Positions 25,980 to 35,295 of a stretch of DNA of 64,000 nt are shown here, in pieces. Position 1 is the stretch's first letter. Every line of letters begins with the position of its first letter. The DNA is from Sphingomonas sp. PP-CE-3A-406 (GTDB taxonomy: Bacteria; Pseudomonadota; Alphaproteobacteria; Sphingomonadales; Sphingomonadaceae). The position numbers were made by a program, and so were the translations under genes. The stretch is from positions 1-64,000 of the forward strand of contig NZ_RCWY01000003.1 in assembly GCF_003688625.1 (NCBI RefSeq). Reading direction: 5' to 3'. The notes below the pieces were generated by a model that searched no databases, was not told the origin of the DNA, and saw only the letters and a program-made list of their open reading frames with translations.

Positions 25980-27233
25980 TCAAGCCGCATCCTCGGCATC
26001 GAGCCCGTATGCCGTATGCAGCACGCGCACGGCCAGCTCGGTATAATCCTCTTCGATCAGCACGCTGACCTTGATCTCCGACGTCGCGATCGCCTGGATG
26101 TTGATCCCGCGCTCGCCGAGCGTGGTGAACATCGTCGAGGCGACGCCTGCATGGCTGCGCATGCCAACGCCAACGACGGACACCTTGGCAACGCGCGTAT
26201 CGTGGACGATCGTCGCATAGCCGATCGCGTCCTTCGCCTTGTCGAGCACGTCGAGCGAGCGCGCGAGATCGGCCGCCGGTACCGTGAACGTCACGTCGGT
26301 CGAGCCGGTCGAATGCGCGACGTTCTGCACGATCATGTCGACGTTGATTCCTGCATCGGCGAGCGGCGCGAAGATCGCCGCGACCGAGCCGGGCCGATCG
26401 CTGACCTGCGTCAGGGTGATCTTCGCCTCGTTCTTGTCGTGCGCGATGCCGGTGATGAGCTGGCGTTCCATATCGTCGATTTCCTCTTCGCCCACGATCA
26501 ACGTGCCGCGGTGACCATCATTGGTGTCGCCATCCTCGAACGAGGACAATACGCGTACCCGCACATTCTCTTTCATCGCCAGGCCGACAGACCGCGTCTG
26601 CAGCACCTTGGCACCGACGCTGGCGAGTTCCAGCATCTCTTCGTACGTGACCTTGCTCAGCTTCCGCGCGCGAGGCACGATCCGGGGGTCGGTCGTGTAG
26701 ACGCCGTCGACGTCGGTATAGATGTCGCAGCGGTCGGCCTTCATCGCCGCCGCCATCGCCACCGCCGACGTATCCGAGCCGCCGCGGCCCAACGTCGTGA
26801 CGCGCTGGCCGTCCGCGACGCCCTGGAAACCGGGGATCACGGCGACGACGCCGTCCGCAAGGCTCGCGTCGAGCGCGGCCGTATCGATCTCGCCGATGCG
26901 GGCCGATCCGTGCGCGTCCGACGTGTTGATCGGCAACTGCCAGCCAAGCCACGACCGGGCCTTGCAGCCGGCCGCCTGCAAAGCGATCGCGAGCAGGCCA
27001 CTCGTGATCTGCTCGCCGGCCGAGACGACGACGTCATATTCCTTCGCGTCGTACAACGACGACGCCTCGCGGCAGAAGCCGACCAGCCGATCGGTCTCGC
27101 CCGCCATCGCGGAGACGACGACCGCGACCTGGTTGCCGGCGTCGACTTCGCGCTTCACGCGCGCGGCGACGTTGCGGATCCGCTCGATCCCAGCCATCGA
27201 CGTCCCGCCGAATTTCATCACGATACGGGCCAT
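25980..27233 (-). CDS. lysC: aspartate kinase
   Basis: The first step of the aspartate family of amino acids (Lys, Thr, Met). The 417-residue protein has the kinase N-terminus RIVMKFGGTSMAG, GRGGSDTSAVAMAAAM and YTDVDGVYTTDPRIVP, followed by two ACT domains (about 265-340 and 345-410) that normally give feedback inhibition. The ATG at 27233 is chosen because the conserved start follows at once; the ORF extends to 27410 without conserved residues. It is divergent from ubiG with about 50 bp between the starts. Confidence 0.96.
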   Translation of the reverse strand: MARIVMKFGGTSMAGIERIRNVAARVKREVDAGNQVAVVVSAMAGETDRLVGFCREASSLYDAKEYDVVVSAGEQITSGLLAIALQAAGCKARSWLGWQLPINTSDAHGSARIGEIDTAALDASLADGVVAVIPGFQGVADGQRVTTLGRGGSDTSAVAMAAAMKADRCDIYTDVDGVYTTDPRIVPRARKLSKVTYEEMLELASVGAKVLQTRSVGLAMKENVRVRVLSSFEDGDTNDGHRGTLIVGEEEIDDMERQLITGIAHDKNEAKITLTQVSDRPGSVAAIFAPLADAGINVDMIVQNVAHSTGSTDVTFTVPAADLARSLDVLDKAKDAIGYATIVHDTRVAKVSVVGVGMRSHAGVASTMFTTLGERGINIQAIATSEIKVSVLIEEDYTELAVRVLHTAYGLDAEDAA

Positions 27234-27285
27234 TGGCAGCGCAAATCCCTTTGGGTCGAAGCGGCGGCCCTGATAGGTAGCGCGC

Positions 27286-28026
27286 ATGATACTGGCAAGC
27301 GACACCGTAACGAACGCAACAATCGATCCGCGCGAGGCCGCGCATTTCGGCACGATGGCGAAGGACTGGTGGGATCCGAAGGGCTCGTCCGCCCCGCTCC
27401 ACAAGCTCAATCCGCCGAGGTTGCGCTATATCCGCGAGCAGGTGGATGCGCATTGGGGGGGCGATGGTGCGACCTTCACGCCGCTGGACGGGAAGACCGC
27501 GCTAGACGTTGGTTGTGGCGCGGGGCTGCTGTGCGAGCCGTTAGCGCGCCTCGGTGCGACGGTGACGGGGATCGACGCGGCGCCCGAGAATATCGCCGTG
27601 GCGGAGATCCATGCGGCACAGAGCGGCCTCGCGATCGACTATCGCGCGGGTGGGGTCGAGGGGTTGGTCGGCCAGTTCGATCTCGTCACCAGCCTGGAGG
27701 TAATCGAGCATGTCAGCGACCCCGCTGGCTTTGTTCGGGGTTTGGCGCGGACGTTGGCGGAAGGCGGGTTGCTGATCCTGTCCACGCCCAACCGGACACC
27801 GTTGTCGCGGCTCGCGATGATCACCGTGGCGGAGGGCACCGGCGTGATTCCCAAGGGTACGCACGATTGGAACAAGTTCCTGACGCCCGAGGAACTGACC
27901 GCGCTGCTGAAAGACGCGGGGCTTCGCGTGACGGACACACGGGGGTTAAGTTTCTCGCCTGCGACCGGATTTGCGCTGAGTGATTCGACCAGCCTCGATT
28001 ACTTCCTGACCGCCGTCAAAGCCTGA
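27286..28026 (+). CDS. ubiG: ubiquinone biosynthesis O-methyltransferase
   Basis: Carries out both O-methylations of ubiquinone synthesis with SAM. The 246-residue protein has EAAHFGTMAKDWWDPKGSSA at the N-terminus, typical of UbiG, the SAM motif LDVGCGAGLLCEPLARLGA, and SLEVIEHVSDP. It probably shares a promoter region with the divergent lysC. Palindrome A3 follows its stop. Confidence 0.95.
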   Translation: MILASDTVTNATIDPREAAHFGTMAKDWWDPKGSSAPLHKLNPPRLRYIREQVDAHWGGDGATFTPLDGKTALDVGCGAGLLCEPLARLGATVTGIDAAPENIAVAEIHAAQSGLAIDYRAGGVEGLVGQFDLVTSLEVIEHVSDPAGFVRGLARTLAEGGLLILSTPNRTPLSRLAMITVAEGTGVIPKGTHDWNKFLTPEELTALLKDAGLRVTDTRGLSFSPATGFALSDSTSLDYFLTAVKA

Positions 28027-28043
28027 CCTTGCCCCCTCTCACA

Positions 28044-28147
28044 CCACCCCGCCGAAGGCCGGGGCCCAATTGGGAAGGCCGCAGTAACGGAGCGCCATCC
28101 TCAACCATAACCGTCCCCCAATTGGGCCCCGGCCTCCGCCGGGGTGG
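28044..28147. repeat. palindromic repeat, family A (copy 3)
   Basis: Left arm CCACCCCGCCGAAGGCCGGG then GCCCAATTGGG; right arm CCCAATTGGGCCCCGGCCTC then CGCCGGGGTGG. The loop carries GCAGTAACGGAGCG. Its right edge ends 9 bp before the ATG of the glycosyltransferase gene, and the G-run GGTGGGG may act as the ribosome-binding site. Confidence 0.92.
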
Positions 28148-28156
28148 GGCTAATTG

Positions 28157-29638
28157 ATGAAGCGCGCTCTTAGCCAACGATTTTCACACACGAAGGCGGG
28201 TGCCCAGTCTGGGCACCCGCCTTCGCAGGTGAACAATCTTCTGGTGCTCGCAGCGCTGGCGATCGTCCTCATCACCCTCTCCCTCCTCCGCCCCGTCGAT
28301 CACGACGAAAGCCAATACGTCGCCGCCACGGTCCTGACCGCGCACGGGCTCATCCCCTACAGAGACTTCGCCTACCTCCAGACCCCGCTCCAACCCTATC
28401 TCTTCGCCCCGATCGCGTGGCTGGCCGGCGCCTGGACCTGGCCAGCCCTACGCATCCTCAACGCCCTCCTCGGCGTCCCGACGATAGCCTGCGTCCACAC
28501 CGCAGCCCGAACGCTCGGTGCGAAACCCAAGGCCGCACTCACCTGCGCCGCTTTGTTGGCGACCTGCGACATCCTCCTCTTCAGCATCGGCACCGCGCGC
28601 AACGACGCGCTTCCCGCCGCGCTGCTGACCGCCGCACTCCCGCTGATCGCCCGCGCGGAAACCGGTCGCGCACCACGGAACGGCGCGCTGCTGATCGGCC
28701 TGCTGCTCGCCAGCGCCGCCGCCGCCAAGATCTCCTACGCGCTCCCCGCGCTGACCTACGGGCTCTACGCACTGATCCACCGCCGTCACCGCCCCGTCGC
28801 GATCCTGCTCGGCACGCTGCCCGTAATCGTCTTCGTCGCCTGGAGCTACACGACGAGCCCCGCCGGCTTCGTGTTCGGGACGCTGACCTTCCCGGCGCGC
28901 GGCCCCGCCGAATATTACGCGTCCCGCCCCTGGAAGATGTCGCTGCCCGCCAAGGCGATCGATACGCTCAAATTCCTCGCGCTCGGCGCCGCGCTGCCCG
29001 CGCTGATCCTGATAGCCCGAGACGCTAACCGACGTCGCGCGATCGGGCTGTTCGACGCGCTGATTGTAGCCGGGCTGATCGCCGCGCTGCTGCCTTTTCC
29101 GACCTGGCGCCAATATCTGGTCCCGGCCCTCCCCGCGCTGTTCGTCCGCCTCTCGTTGATCGCGCCACCAACCCGGCCGTGGCGCATAGCGCTCGTGATC
29201 TTCGCTGCCGCCGGGCTCGCGCCCTCGATCGCCGCGTTGGCGAGCCCGAACGACCTCTCACTCGCCCAGGCCCTGCGCGAAGGGCGCGCGGTCGGCCGGG
29301 CGCTGGATCGCCACGGCATTTCCGGTCCGATCGCGACGCTGTCGCCACAGATGCTGCCCGCCGCGAACCGCCTGCCGGATCCCGCCTTCGCCACCGGACC
29401 GTTCTACTTCCGCAGCACCCGCCTGCTCGACCCGCAACAGGAGCGCACGTTGCACCTGATGTCGCGCGCACGTGCTTACGGGACCGGCGCACCGATCCTC
29501 ACCGGTGGCGAAGGTCCAGAGACCAGCGGTGACGCCAGCCTCGACCGCGCACTCGCAGCGTCCGCGATCAGCAACGGCTATCGAGCGATCCCCGTCCCCG
29601 GTACGCGCTTCACGTTGTACGTGCCGCCCTCACACTAG
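28157..29638 (+). CDS. membrane glycosyltransferase-like protein (GT-C/ArnT-like)
   Basis: A 493-residue polytopic protein with about ten helices. The first periplasmic loop carries RPVDHDESQYVAATVLTAHG, the acidic DHDE/ESQY pattern seen in GT-C enzymes that use lipid-linked sugars. FAYLQTPLQPYLFAPIAWLA follows. The donor and acceptor are unknown. Residues about 12-24 (TKAGAQSGHPPSQ) are read from palindrome D1. A GTG at 28229, just after D1, is an alternative start, but the ATG at 28157 has a G-rich site 7 nt upstream. Confidence 0.78.
   Translation: MKRALSQRFSHTKAGAQSGHPPSQVNNLLVLAALAIVLITLSLLRPVDHDESQYVAATVLTAHGLIPYRDFAYLQTPLQPYLFAPIAWLAGAWTWPALRILNALLGVPTIACVHTAARTLGAKPKAALTCAALLATCDILLFSIGTARNDALPAALLTAALPLIARAETGRAPRNGALLIGLLLASAAAAKISYALPALTYGLYALIHRRHRPVAILLGTLPVIVFVAWSYTTSPAGFVFGTLTFPARGPAEYYASRPWKMSLPAKAIDTLKFLALGAALPALILIARDANRRRAIGLFDALIVAGLIAALLPFPTWRQYLVPALPALFVRLSLIAPPTRPWRIALVIFAAAGLAPSIAALASPNDLSLAQALREGRAVGRALDRHGISGPIATLSPQMLPAANRLPDPAFATGPFYFRSTRLLDPQQERTLHLMSRARAYGTGAPILTGGEGPETSGDASLDRALAASAISNGYRAIPVPGTRFTLYVPPSH
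28191..28226. repeat. short hairpin repeat, family D (copy 1), inside the glycosyltransferase reading frame
   Basis: CGAAGGCGGGTGCCCAGTCT followed by GGGCACCCGCCTTCG is an exact palindrome except for the central bases. The same unit recurs at 39998 and 44505. Here it is read as codons. Confidence 0.88.
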
Positions 29639-29661
29639 CGACGGATTTCACCGCGACGGGG

Positions 29662-30177
29662 TTACCCGATCGGCCCCAATCCACCGAGCCCACGCAGATA
29701 TTGCGCGGTGATGTGCACGACCGTCACCCCCGCCCCCACCTCGACCAGCGCCTGCGCCACCTTCGGCCGCGACCGCCCGAGCTTGGCGTTGCTCGCGAAC
29801 CCGGCGCCGTCGGTCCAGACACTGAACTTGTTCTTCCCGTCGCGATTGTGCGTCAGCAACAGCGCATAGCGCCCCGGCTTCGGCACCCGGATACACAGCG
29901 TCGTCGGCCCGGTCGCGGGCGTCGGCACGGTCACCCGGCGGAACGTCTTGCCCGCGGCTATCAGCACGCTGTCGTCCTTGAGGAAATCGGCTTCCTCGCC
30001 GGGATAGAGTTCGAGCTTCAATTCGCCGGTGCGATCCTTAAGCCCGCTGATCTCGACCGCGATCGCCGGCCCGCCGCCCGGCTGGCACGCCGCCGCATCG
30101 CTGCCGAGCATCGTCTGCGCCGCCACCGGCGCCGCGACGACAAGCCCGATGCATAGGGCGATTCCCGAACGGATCAT
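29662..30177 (-). CDS. DUF2141 family exported protein
   Basis: A 171-residue protein with a signal peptide (MIRSGIALCIGLVVAAPVAAQ) and the DUF2141 core. It shows AVEISGLKDRTGELKLELYP at about 40-60, PTTLCIRVPKPGRYALLLTH, and DGKNKFSVWTDGAGFASNA. The family is periplasmic or secreted with no known function and a predicted beta-sandwich fold. The ATG at 30177 overlaps the stop of the upstream membrane-protein gene (ATGA), so the pair is probably co-translated. Confidence 0.86.
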   Translation of the reverse strand: MIRSGIALCIGLVVAAPVAAQTMLGSDAAACQPGGGPAIAVEISGLKDRTGELKLELYPGEEADFLKDDSVLIAAGKTFRRVTVPTPATGPTTLCIRVPKPGRYALLLTHNRDGKNKFSVWTDGAGFASNAKLGRSRPKVAQALVEVGAGVTVVHITAQYLRGLGGLGPIG

Positions 30178-31133
30178 GCTCGAGCCCCCTTCGAGACCGT
30201 GGCCGGCGTCCGCGTCGCGATCGCGTGCGCAGCGAAGGCGACGATCAGCGCGACATGCACGAGCAGGGTCAGCGCCGCGGTGAAGGCGACCAGTTCGGAC
30301 AGGGCCTGATCCTGGCCGATCAGCAGAATCGCGGCATTGGCGAACAGCAGATCCTTGTTGGGCACCAGCGGCAGCCGCGACACGAGCAACCGCCCGGCAG
30401 CGAGAAACATCCACATGCCGATCGACACGCCAGGCAACGCGAAATGCCAGGCGAGCGCGATCAGCAAGGACCCGAGCAACAGCCGGATGCAATGGACCGA
30501 GAACACCCACCACAACAGCGGGCGCGCCAGCGAGAACACCCGCCGCGAGAAGATAAGGAAGGGCAGGGAAATCACCAGCGTGACGCCCGCCGAGGCCAGC
30601 ACCGCGCGAAACTGATCGTGCGTCAGCAGGTCGCGCCCGAACGGCAGCGCGATCGCCACCAGCAGCAACGTCACCGCATTGCCCGCGATCGCCGACAGGA
30701 TCGAGACGTCCTTGACCGCGCCGAACGGCGACGCGACCATCTGCGCCTTCGCCCGCGCCCAAGCGTAGAAATACGCGTCGCCCGAATAGCCGAACACGAC
30801 TTCGTTCGCGATCCGCTTCTTGATCAGCGCGACCAGCCCGCCGATCGGAATCTCCCAGAGCCGCCGAAAGATGACGTAGTCGCCGGTCGGCGACGCCATG
30901 TAAAGCAGCACGAAACACAGATAGAAGCGCGGATCGGCGGGCACCGAGCGGCCGAGCCCCGCCAGGCCATGCCCGAACAGCTCACGCGCCAGTCCGACGA
31001 TCATCGCGCCCGTCAGCACCGCGCCGATGATCGCCGGCCAGCGGCTGCGCACCGTCTTCAGCGGTTCCAGCCCGACATTTGAGACGTCGGCATAACCGGC
31101 AGGATCGGCCGCAATCGGCGGTCGCGTCGTCAA
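30174..31133 (-). CDS. polytopic membrane protein, unknown function
   Basis: About 319 residues with seven to eight hydrophobic segments. IIGAVLTGAMIVGLARELFG comes first, RFYLCFVLLYMASPTGDYVI follows, and VSILSAIAGNAVTLLLVAIA lies mid-protein. The overall arrangement resembles lysylphosphatidylglycerol-synthase-like (UPF0104) membrane domains, but weakly. I prefer the TTG at 31133, which has GAGGA 7 nt upstream, over the TTG at 31205. It is divergent from the glycosyltransferase gene at 31310 and coupled to the DUF2141 gene, suggesting a shared envelope role. Confidence 0.75.
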   Translation of the reverse strand: MTTRPPIAADPAGYADVSNVGLEPLKTVRSRWPAIIGAVLTGAMIVGLARELFGHGLAGLGRSVPADPRFYLCFVLLYMASPTGDYVIFRRLWEIPIGGLVALIKKRIANEVVFGYSGDAYFYAWARAKAQMVASPFGAVKDVSILSAIAGNAVTLLLVAIALPFGRDLLTHDQFRAVLASAGVTLVISLPFLIFSRRVFSLARPLLWWVFSVHCIRLLLGSLLIALAWHFALPGVSIGMWMFLAAGRLLVSRLPLVPNKDLLFANAAILLIGQDQALSELVAFTAALTLLVHVALIVAFAAHAIATRTPATVSKGARA

Positions 31134-31309
31134 TCGCTTGTCCTCACGCCATGTCTGCAAGGGTCGCACGGTACACCAGTCATTGCCGGTGTCGGGGCGC
31201 GACAATAGCCATTAGCCGCCGGTCGTGCACGTAAAGTCGGTTTCATTCGGTCGCGATCTCCGCTCTACCAATCGTGCATTATGATGACTCCCATGTTTCA
31301 GTGTTGTGT

Positions 31310-32359
31310 ATGTCGCCGGTCGCCCAGCACATCCTGACCTATGCCGAGGACCTCCGCGGCGGCGGGGTCGAGCGCGCGCAACTGCGCCTCGCGCGCGGCT
31401 GGCTCGCGGCGGGGCGGCGCGTGACGCTGGCGATCGAGGATATTGCCGGGCCGCTGGCGGCGGAACTGCCCGAGGGGCTGGAGATCGTTTCGCCGTTTCG
31501 GTTGCTGGCATTGCCGGCGGTCGTCCGCCGCCTGTCGCCGGACGTGATCTTCTGCCCCGGCAATTTCTATACCTGGAGCGCGGCGTGGACGAGGCTGCGG
31601 CTGGGCAAGACGTGTCCGCCGATCGTCGCGAAGATGTCCAACGCCCCGACGCGCGCTGATCACGGGCGGCTGATGCACACCGCGCACCAGCTCTGGCTGG
31701 CGCGGCACGGCGGGTTCCTCGATCACCTCGTCGCGATGACACCTGCGACCGCGGACGAGGCGGCGCTGGCGACCCGGATGGTCCGGCGGACGAGCGTCAT
31801 TCCGAACCCGCCGGCGGTGGCGATTCCGGGCGCGCTACCCGATCTACCGCCGCGCTTCATTCTTGGGGTAGGGCGCCTCGAACCGCAGAAACGCTGGGAC
31901 CGCCTGATCGCCGCGCTGCCGCTGCTGGCGGACCAGACGATACCGCTCGTTATCCTCGGTGATGGTCGCGAGCGCGGGGCGATCGAGGTGCAAATCCGTG
32001 CGCTCGGGTTAGGAGGCCGCGTTCTGCTCCTTGGCCACAGCAGCGATCCGCTCCCGGTGATGGCCCGCGCGGCGGTACTGGCGCTGACCTCGGAATACGA
32101 AGGCGTACCGGGGGTTTTGCGCGAGGCGCTGTCGGTCGGGACGCCGGTGATCTCGACCGACTCGAGCGCAGCGGTGGCGGAGATCGTTGATCGTCCCGAC
32201 CGTGGGACGGTAGTCGCGAGAGACGACGCGGCTGCGTTGATCGCGGCGTTGGATGCATGGCTAGCGCCGACTACGCAGCGACCGGCGCCAGTACCGCAAC
32301 CCGGTGCGAACTCAGCGGAGCGCTACCTTGCTCTCTTCGACCAATTGGTAAGACGGTAA
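31310..32359 (+). CDS. GT4-family glycosyltransferase
   Basis: About 349 residues with a GT-B fold. The N-terminal acceptor domain has YAEDLRGGGVERAQLRLARG. The C-terminal donor domain has ILGVGRLEPQKRWDRLIAAL, LVILGDGRERGAIE and the nucleotide-sugar motif LTSEYEGVPGVLREALSVGT followed by PVIST. It is likely a cytoplasmic transferase for surface polysaccharide or glycolipid. The start is uncertain: an in-frame ATG at 31274 adds 12 residues, and neither has a strong Shine-Dalgarno. It is divergent from the membrane-protein/DUF2141 pair. Confidence 0.86.
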   Translation: MSPVAQHILTYAEDLRGGGVERAQLRLARGWLAAGRRVTLAIEDIAGPLAAELPEGLEIVSPFRLLALPAVVRRLSPDVIFCPGNFYTWSAAWTRLRLGKTCPPIVAKMSNAPTRADHGRLMHTAHQLWLARHGGFLDHLVAMTPATADEAALATRMVRRTSVIPNPPAVAIPGALPDLPPRFILGVGRLEPQKRWDRLIAALPLLADQTIPLVILGDGRERGAIEVQIRALGLGGRVLLLGHSSDPLPVMARAAVLALTSEYEGVPGVLREALSVGTPVISTDSSAAVAEIVDRPDRGTVVARDDAAALIAALDAWLAPTTQRPAPVPQPGANSAERYLALFDQLVRR

Positions 32360-32429
32360 CTTCCCGCTCGTCTCTGTTCCGTGAATAGCTGACCGGCCCC
32401 ACCTTATTCCGTGGCACCGCCCCCCCGTT

Positions 32430-32507
32430 CCGTCATCCCCGCGGACGCGGGGACCCATATTGGCAAACTTCGGAGGATATGGGTCCCCGCGTCCGCGGGG
32501 ATGACGG
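32430..32507. repeat. palindromic repeat, family G
   Basis: An inverted pair of CCGTCATCCCCGCGGACGCG followed by GGGACCCATAT, with the complement ATATGGGTCCCCGCGTCCGC then GGGGATGACGG. The loop is about 16 bp. It lies between the convergent glycosyltransferase and permease genes. Confidence 0.9.
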
Positions 32508-32607
32508 ATAGTGCGCTCTATCCCACCACCATTGTAGAACGAGGGTGCTTACCCACCGGAGGTCGGAACAGTTGCGCGCGCCGACCCGACGATAAGGCAA
32601 CGACAGC

Positions 32608-33696
32608 TTACGCAGTAGCGACAGCGCCCTCGCCCATATCCTCACCCGCCTCAGCCTTCTCCTCTTCCCGCTCAGACCGCCGCTCCAGCGCAGTCTTCAA
32701 CATCGCGGTCATCGGATCGGCCAGCGCCAGCCCCAGGATCCCGAACAGCGCGCTCGCCAGGATCTGCGCGCCAAGCGTCAACGCCGGCGGCAGATCGACC
32801 GTGCGCTTGGCGACCATCGGCACGATCACATACCCGTCGATCGTCTGCACCACGAGGTACGTGCCAATCGCCCAATACCCGGTATCGACACCCGCGCTGA
32901 ACCCGACCGCGACCATCAGCACGCCGGTCACGATCGCGCCGACGTTCGGGATGAACGCGAGAATACCCGCAATGATGCCGAGCAGCATCGCCATCGGCAC
33001 GCCGCCGATCGCCAGCGCGATGCCGCTCGCGACACCCTCGACCGCCATCCCGAGCAACCGCCCGGCGAGCAACCGTCGCAATGTCGCGCCCATCTTGACC
33101 AAAGTCCTGGCGAACTCGGGGCGCAGGTCGAGTGGCACCATCCACTGAAGCCCGCGCGAGTACGTCCCCGGGTCCATCGCGATGAACAGCCCGAGGATCA
33201 GGATCATGAACATGCTGGTGATCGCGCCGATCGCGCTGCCCACCCACGACGTCACGCGCCCGACCGAACCGAGCGCCTGCTTGACGATCCCGTTGACGTC
33301 CGACGCGCCCGGCATCAGCCCCTGCGAGGTCAGATAGCCGGTGAAGCGATTGGCCTGCGATTCCAGCGTCGAACGCAGCTGCGTCACCTGCTCGGTCACC
33401 TGCACGCCGGTCAGCACGAACGTGCCGACGAGAAACGCGAACGTCAGCAGCACGACGATCAGCAACCGCCAACCGCGCCCGATCGGAAGAACCCGCCCGA
33501 GCAGCCGCACGCCGCCATCGAGCAAGGCTGCGAACACGACGCCGGCGAAGATGATCAGCAACGGCTGCACCAGCACGATCAGCAGCGCGATCATGCAGGC
33601 GAGCCCGAGCCAGATCGCCGCGCGCTTCAGTTCCTTGCGCAGGAACGGATCGCGCATCTCGACCGGGCTCAGCTCGTCGACGGTATTATCGGCCAT
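32608..33696 (-). CDS. AI-2E family transporter (PerM-like)
   Basis: A 362-residue membrane protein with about eight helices. The N-terminal pair is followed by a long periplasmic/coiled segment (TEQVTQLRSTLESQANRFTG). Then come IGAITSMFMILILGLFIAMD and the conserved GILAFIPNVGAIVTGVLMVA. The family exports small molecules (AI-2 in E. coli TqsA) or ions, and the substrate here is unknown. The start lies 1 bp after the lepB stop, so it belongs to the pyrE-pdxJ-acpS-lepB unit. Confidence 0.88.
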   Translation of the reverse strand: MADNTVDELSPVEMRDPFLRKELKRAAIWLGLACMIALLIVLVQPLLIIFAGVVFAALLDGGVRLLGRVLPIGRGWRLLIVVLLTFAFLVGTFVLTGVQVTEQVTQLRSTLESQANRFTGYLTSQGLMPGASDVNGIVKQALGSVGRVTSWVGSAIGAITSMFMILILGLFIAMDPGTYSRGLQWMVPLDLRPEFARTLVKMGATLRRLLAGRLLGMAVEGVASGIALAIGGVPMAMLLGIIAGILAFIPNVGAIVTGVLMVAVGFSAGVDTGYWAIGTYLVVQTIDGYVIVPMVAKRTVDLPPALTLGAQILASALFGILGLALADPMTAMLKTALERRSEREEEKAEAGEDMGEGAVATA

Positions 33697-33697
33697 C

Positions 33698-34687
33698 TCA
33701 GTTCACCTTGGCGGGATGGAGCGAGGTGCCGGCGCGATCCGGACGCAGCGAACTCCACCAGCTCAGCGGGTTGAACGTCGCATCGCCGTCGAGGCTGAAC
33801 GTGATGAACTCCGCACGGCCACCCAGATTCTCGTACGGCACCGGACCGCCGAGACCGAGTTGGCTCAGCGCGAACCGGCTGTCGGCCGAGCGATCGCGGT
33901 TGTCGCCCATCAGGAAGACGTGGTTCGCGGGGATCGTGATCTCCGTGAAATTGTCGCCCTGGCTGTCGGACTCCAGATCGATCGTCTCGTAGCGGCGGCC
34001 GTTGGGCAGCGTCTCGGTATAGGTCGGCAGGCGGCACATCTCGCGCCCGTCGGGCAGCGTCTCGCGCGCGCCGGGATAGTCGATCTCGCTACACGGGCTG
34101 TTGGTGTCGACCGGGATCAGCGTGTCGTGCAGCGGGCCACGCTTCACCGCGACGCCGTTGAGGAACACGATCCCGCCGCGCACGGCTAGCTTGTCGCCGG
34201 GCAGGCCGATGACGCGCTTGATATAGTCGTTATGCGTGCCCGGCGGCGTCACGATCACCACGTCGCCACGCGTCGGCAGCGAGCCGAACAGGCGGCCGTG
34301 GATGAACGGCAGCGACACGCTCCAGCTGTCTTCCTGCTGGCGCAGCACGACGCCCTTGAAGATCGCGACCGGGTTCGGGATCGTCGGCGACACGAACGAC
34401 CAGCCGTACGCGAACTTGGTCACCACCAGCCGGTCGCCGATCCGAAGCCCCGGCAGCATCGATTCGCTAGGGATATAGAAGGGCTTGGCGATGAAGCTGT
34501 GGAAGCCGAGCACGACCAGGATCAGCCAGAAGATGCCCTTCACCTCGCCCCACCAGTCGGTGCCGCGGCGGCGGCCAGTCTCGGAACCAGTTTCCGGTGT
34601 GGTGCCGGCCGGTGGCGCGGTATCGGCCGCGGTCTGCGCGAGGGGCTTTTCGGGGAACTCGTTGCCGTCCAACGCCGCGTCCTTCAT
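33698..34687 (-). CDS. lepB: signal peptidase I
   Basis: Cleaves signal peptides of secreted proteins at the outer face of the inner membrane. The 329-residue protein has a polar N-terminal extension (1-45), one membrane helix (about 50-66), the catalytic Ser76 in IPSESMLPG, the catalytic Lys157 in [13 protein letters not shown], and the box [11 protein letters not shown]. It overlaps acpS by ATGA (start 34687). Clustering with acpS and pdxJ is common in alphaproteobacteria. Confidence 0.95.
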   Translation of the reverse strand: MKDAALDGNEFPEKPLAQTAADTAPPAGTTPETGSETGRRRGTDWWGEVKGIFWLILVVLGFHSFIAKPFYIPSESMLPGLRIGDRLVVTKFAYGWSFVSPTIPNPVAIFKGVVLRQQEDSWSVSLPFIHGRLFGSLPTRGDVVIVTPPGTHNDYIKRVIGLPGDKLAVRGGIVFLNGVAVKRGPLHDTLIPVDTNSPCSEIDYPGARETLPDGREMCRLPTYTETLPNGRRYETIDLESDSQGDNFTEITIPANHVFLMGDNRDRSADSRFALSQLGLGGPVPYENLGGRAEFITFSLDGDATFNPLSWWSSLRPDRAGTSLHPAKVN

Positions 34688-35118
34688 CGGTTCGTATCCT
34701 GGCGCATGTCCGGGGATATCAGAGGTATGGCTTCGATGATCACGAAGGCCTGCGCCCACGGATGATCATCGGTCATCGTCAAATGCACGCGCGCGGCGTG
34801 GCCTTCGGGGGTCAACGCGTCAAGCCTCGCTTTGGCACCCCCGGTCAACGCCAGCGTCGGCGCGCCGCTGGGGGCGTTGACCACGCCGATATCGCGCATG
34901 AACACGCCTGCCCGAAACCCGGTCCCGACCGCCTTAGAAAACGCCTCCTTGGCCGCGAACCGCTTCGCCAGCGTCCCCTCCTTGGTAAAGGGTCGCCGCG
35001 CCGCCTTCGCCCGCTCGACATCGGTAAACACCCGCTGCTCGAACCGCTCGCCGAACCGCTCGACCGAGGCGGCAATGCGCTCGATGTTACACAGGTCCGA
35101 CCCGAGTCCGATGATCAC
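34684..35118 (-). CDS. acpS: holo-[acyl-carrier-protein] synthase
   Basis: Transfers 4'-phosphopantetheine from CoA to acyl carrier protein. The 144-residue protein has the metal-binding start [14 protein letters not shown] and the motif [19 protein letters not shown]. The C-terminal [18 protein letters not shown] is typical. Its start lies downstream of palindrome H, which separates it from pdxJ. Its stop overlaps the lepB ATG. Confidence 0.95.
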   Translation of the reverse strand: MIIGLGSDLCNIERIAASVERFGERFEQRVFTDVERAKAARRPFTKEGTLAKRFAAKEAFSKAVGTGFRAGVFMRDIGVVNAPSGAPTLALTGGAKARLDALTPEGHAARVHLTMTDDHPWAQAFVIIEAIPLISPDMRQDTNR

Positions 35119-35153
35119 GACACGGCCTGGAGTCGGAAGACAAAATTAGATTT

Positions 35154-35281
35154 GCGCGCAGAGGCGCAGAGGCGCGGAGAGTATGAGGGCCGCAAGAGCG
35201 GCAAGATCGAGTCAGGAAGCGAGAGAATCCAGCCACGGGCTAGCCCCCTCTTCTGCTCCGCGCCTCTGCGCCTCTGCGCGA
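35154..35281. repeat. palindromic repeat, family H, between pdxJ and acpS
   Basis: Arms GCGCGCAGAGGCGCAGAGGC then GCGGA, and TCCGCGCCTCTGCGCCTCTG then CGCG, about 77 bp apart. Each arm contains a tandem GCAGAGGC unit. It interrupts an otherwise tightly packed operon (pyrE-pdxJ and acpS-lepB are coupled). Confidence 0.88.
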
Positions 35282-35295
35282 ACAGAACTGCCTTA

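Noticed and set aside
25851..27983. A 710-codon plus-strand ORF over lysC and part of ubiG
   Set aside because: Antisense shadow of lysC. The frame is explained by GC bias at codon position three.
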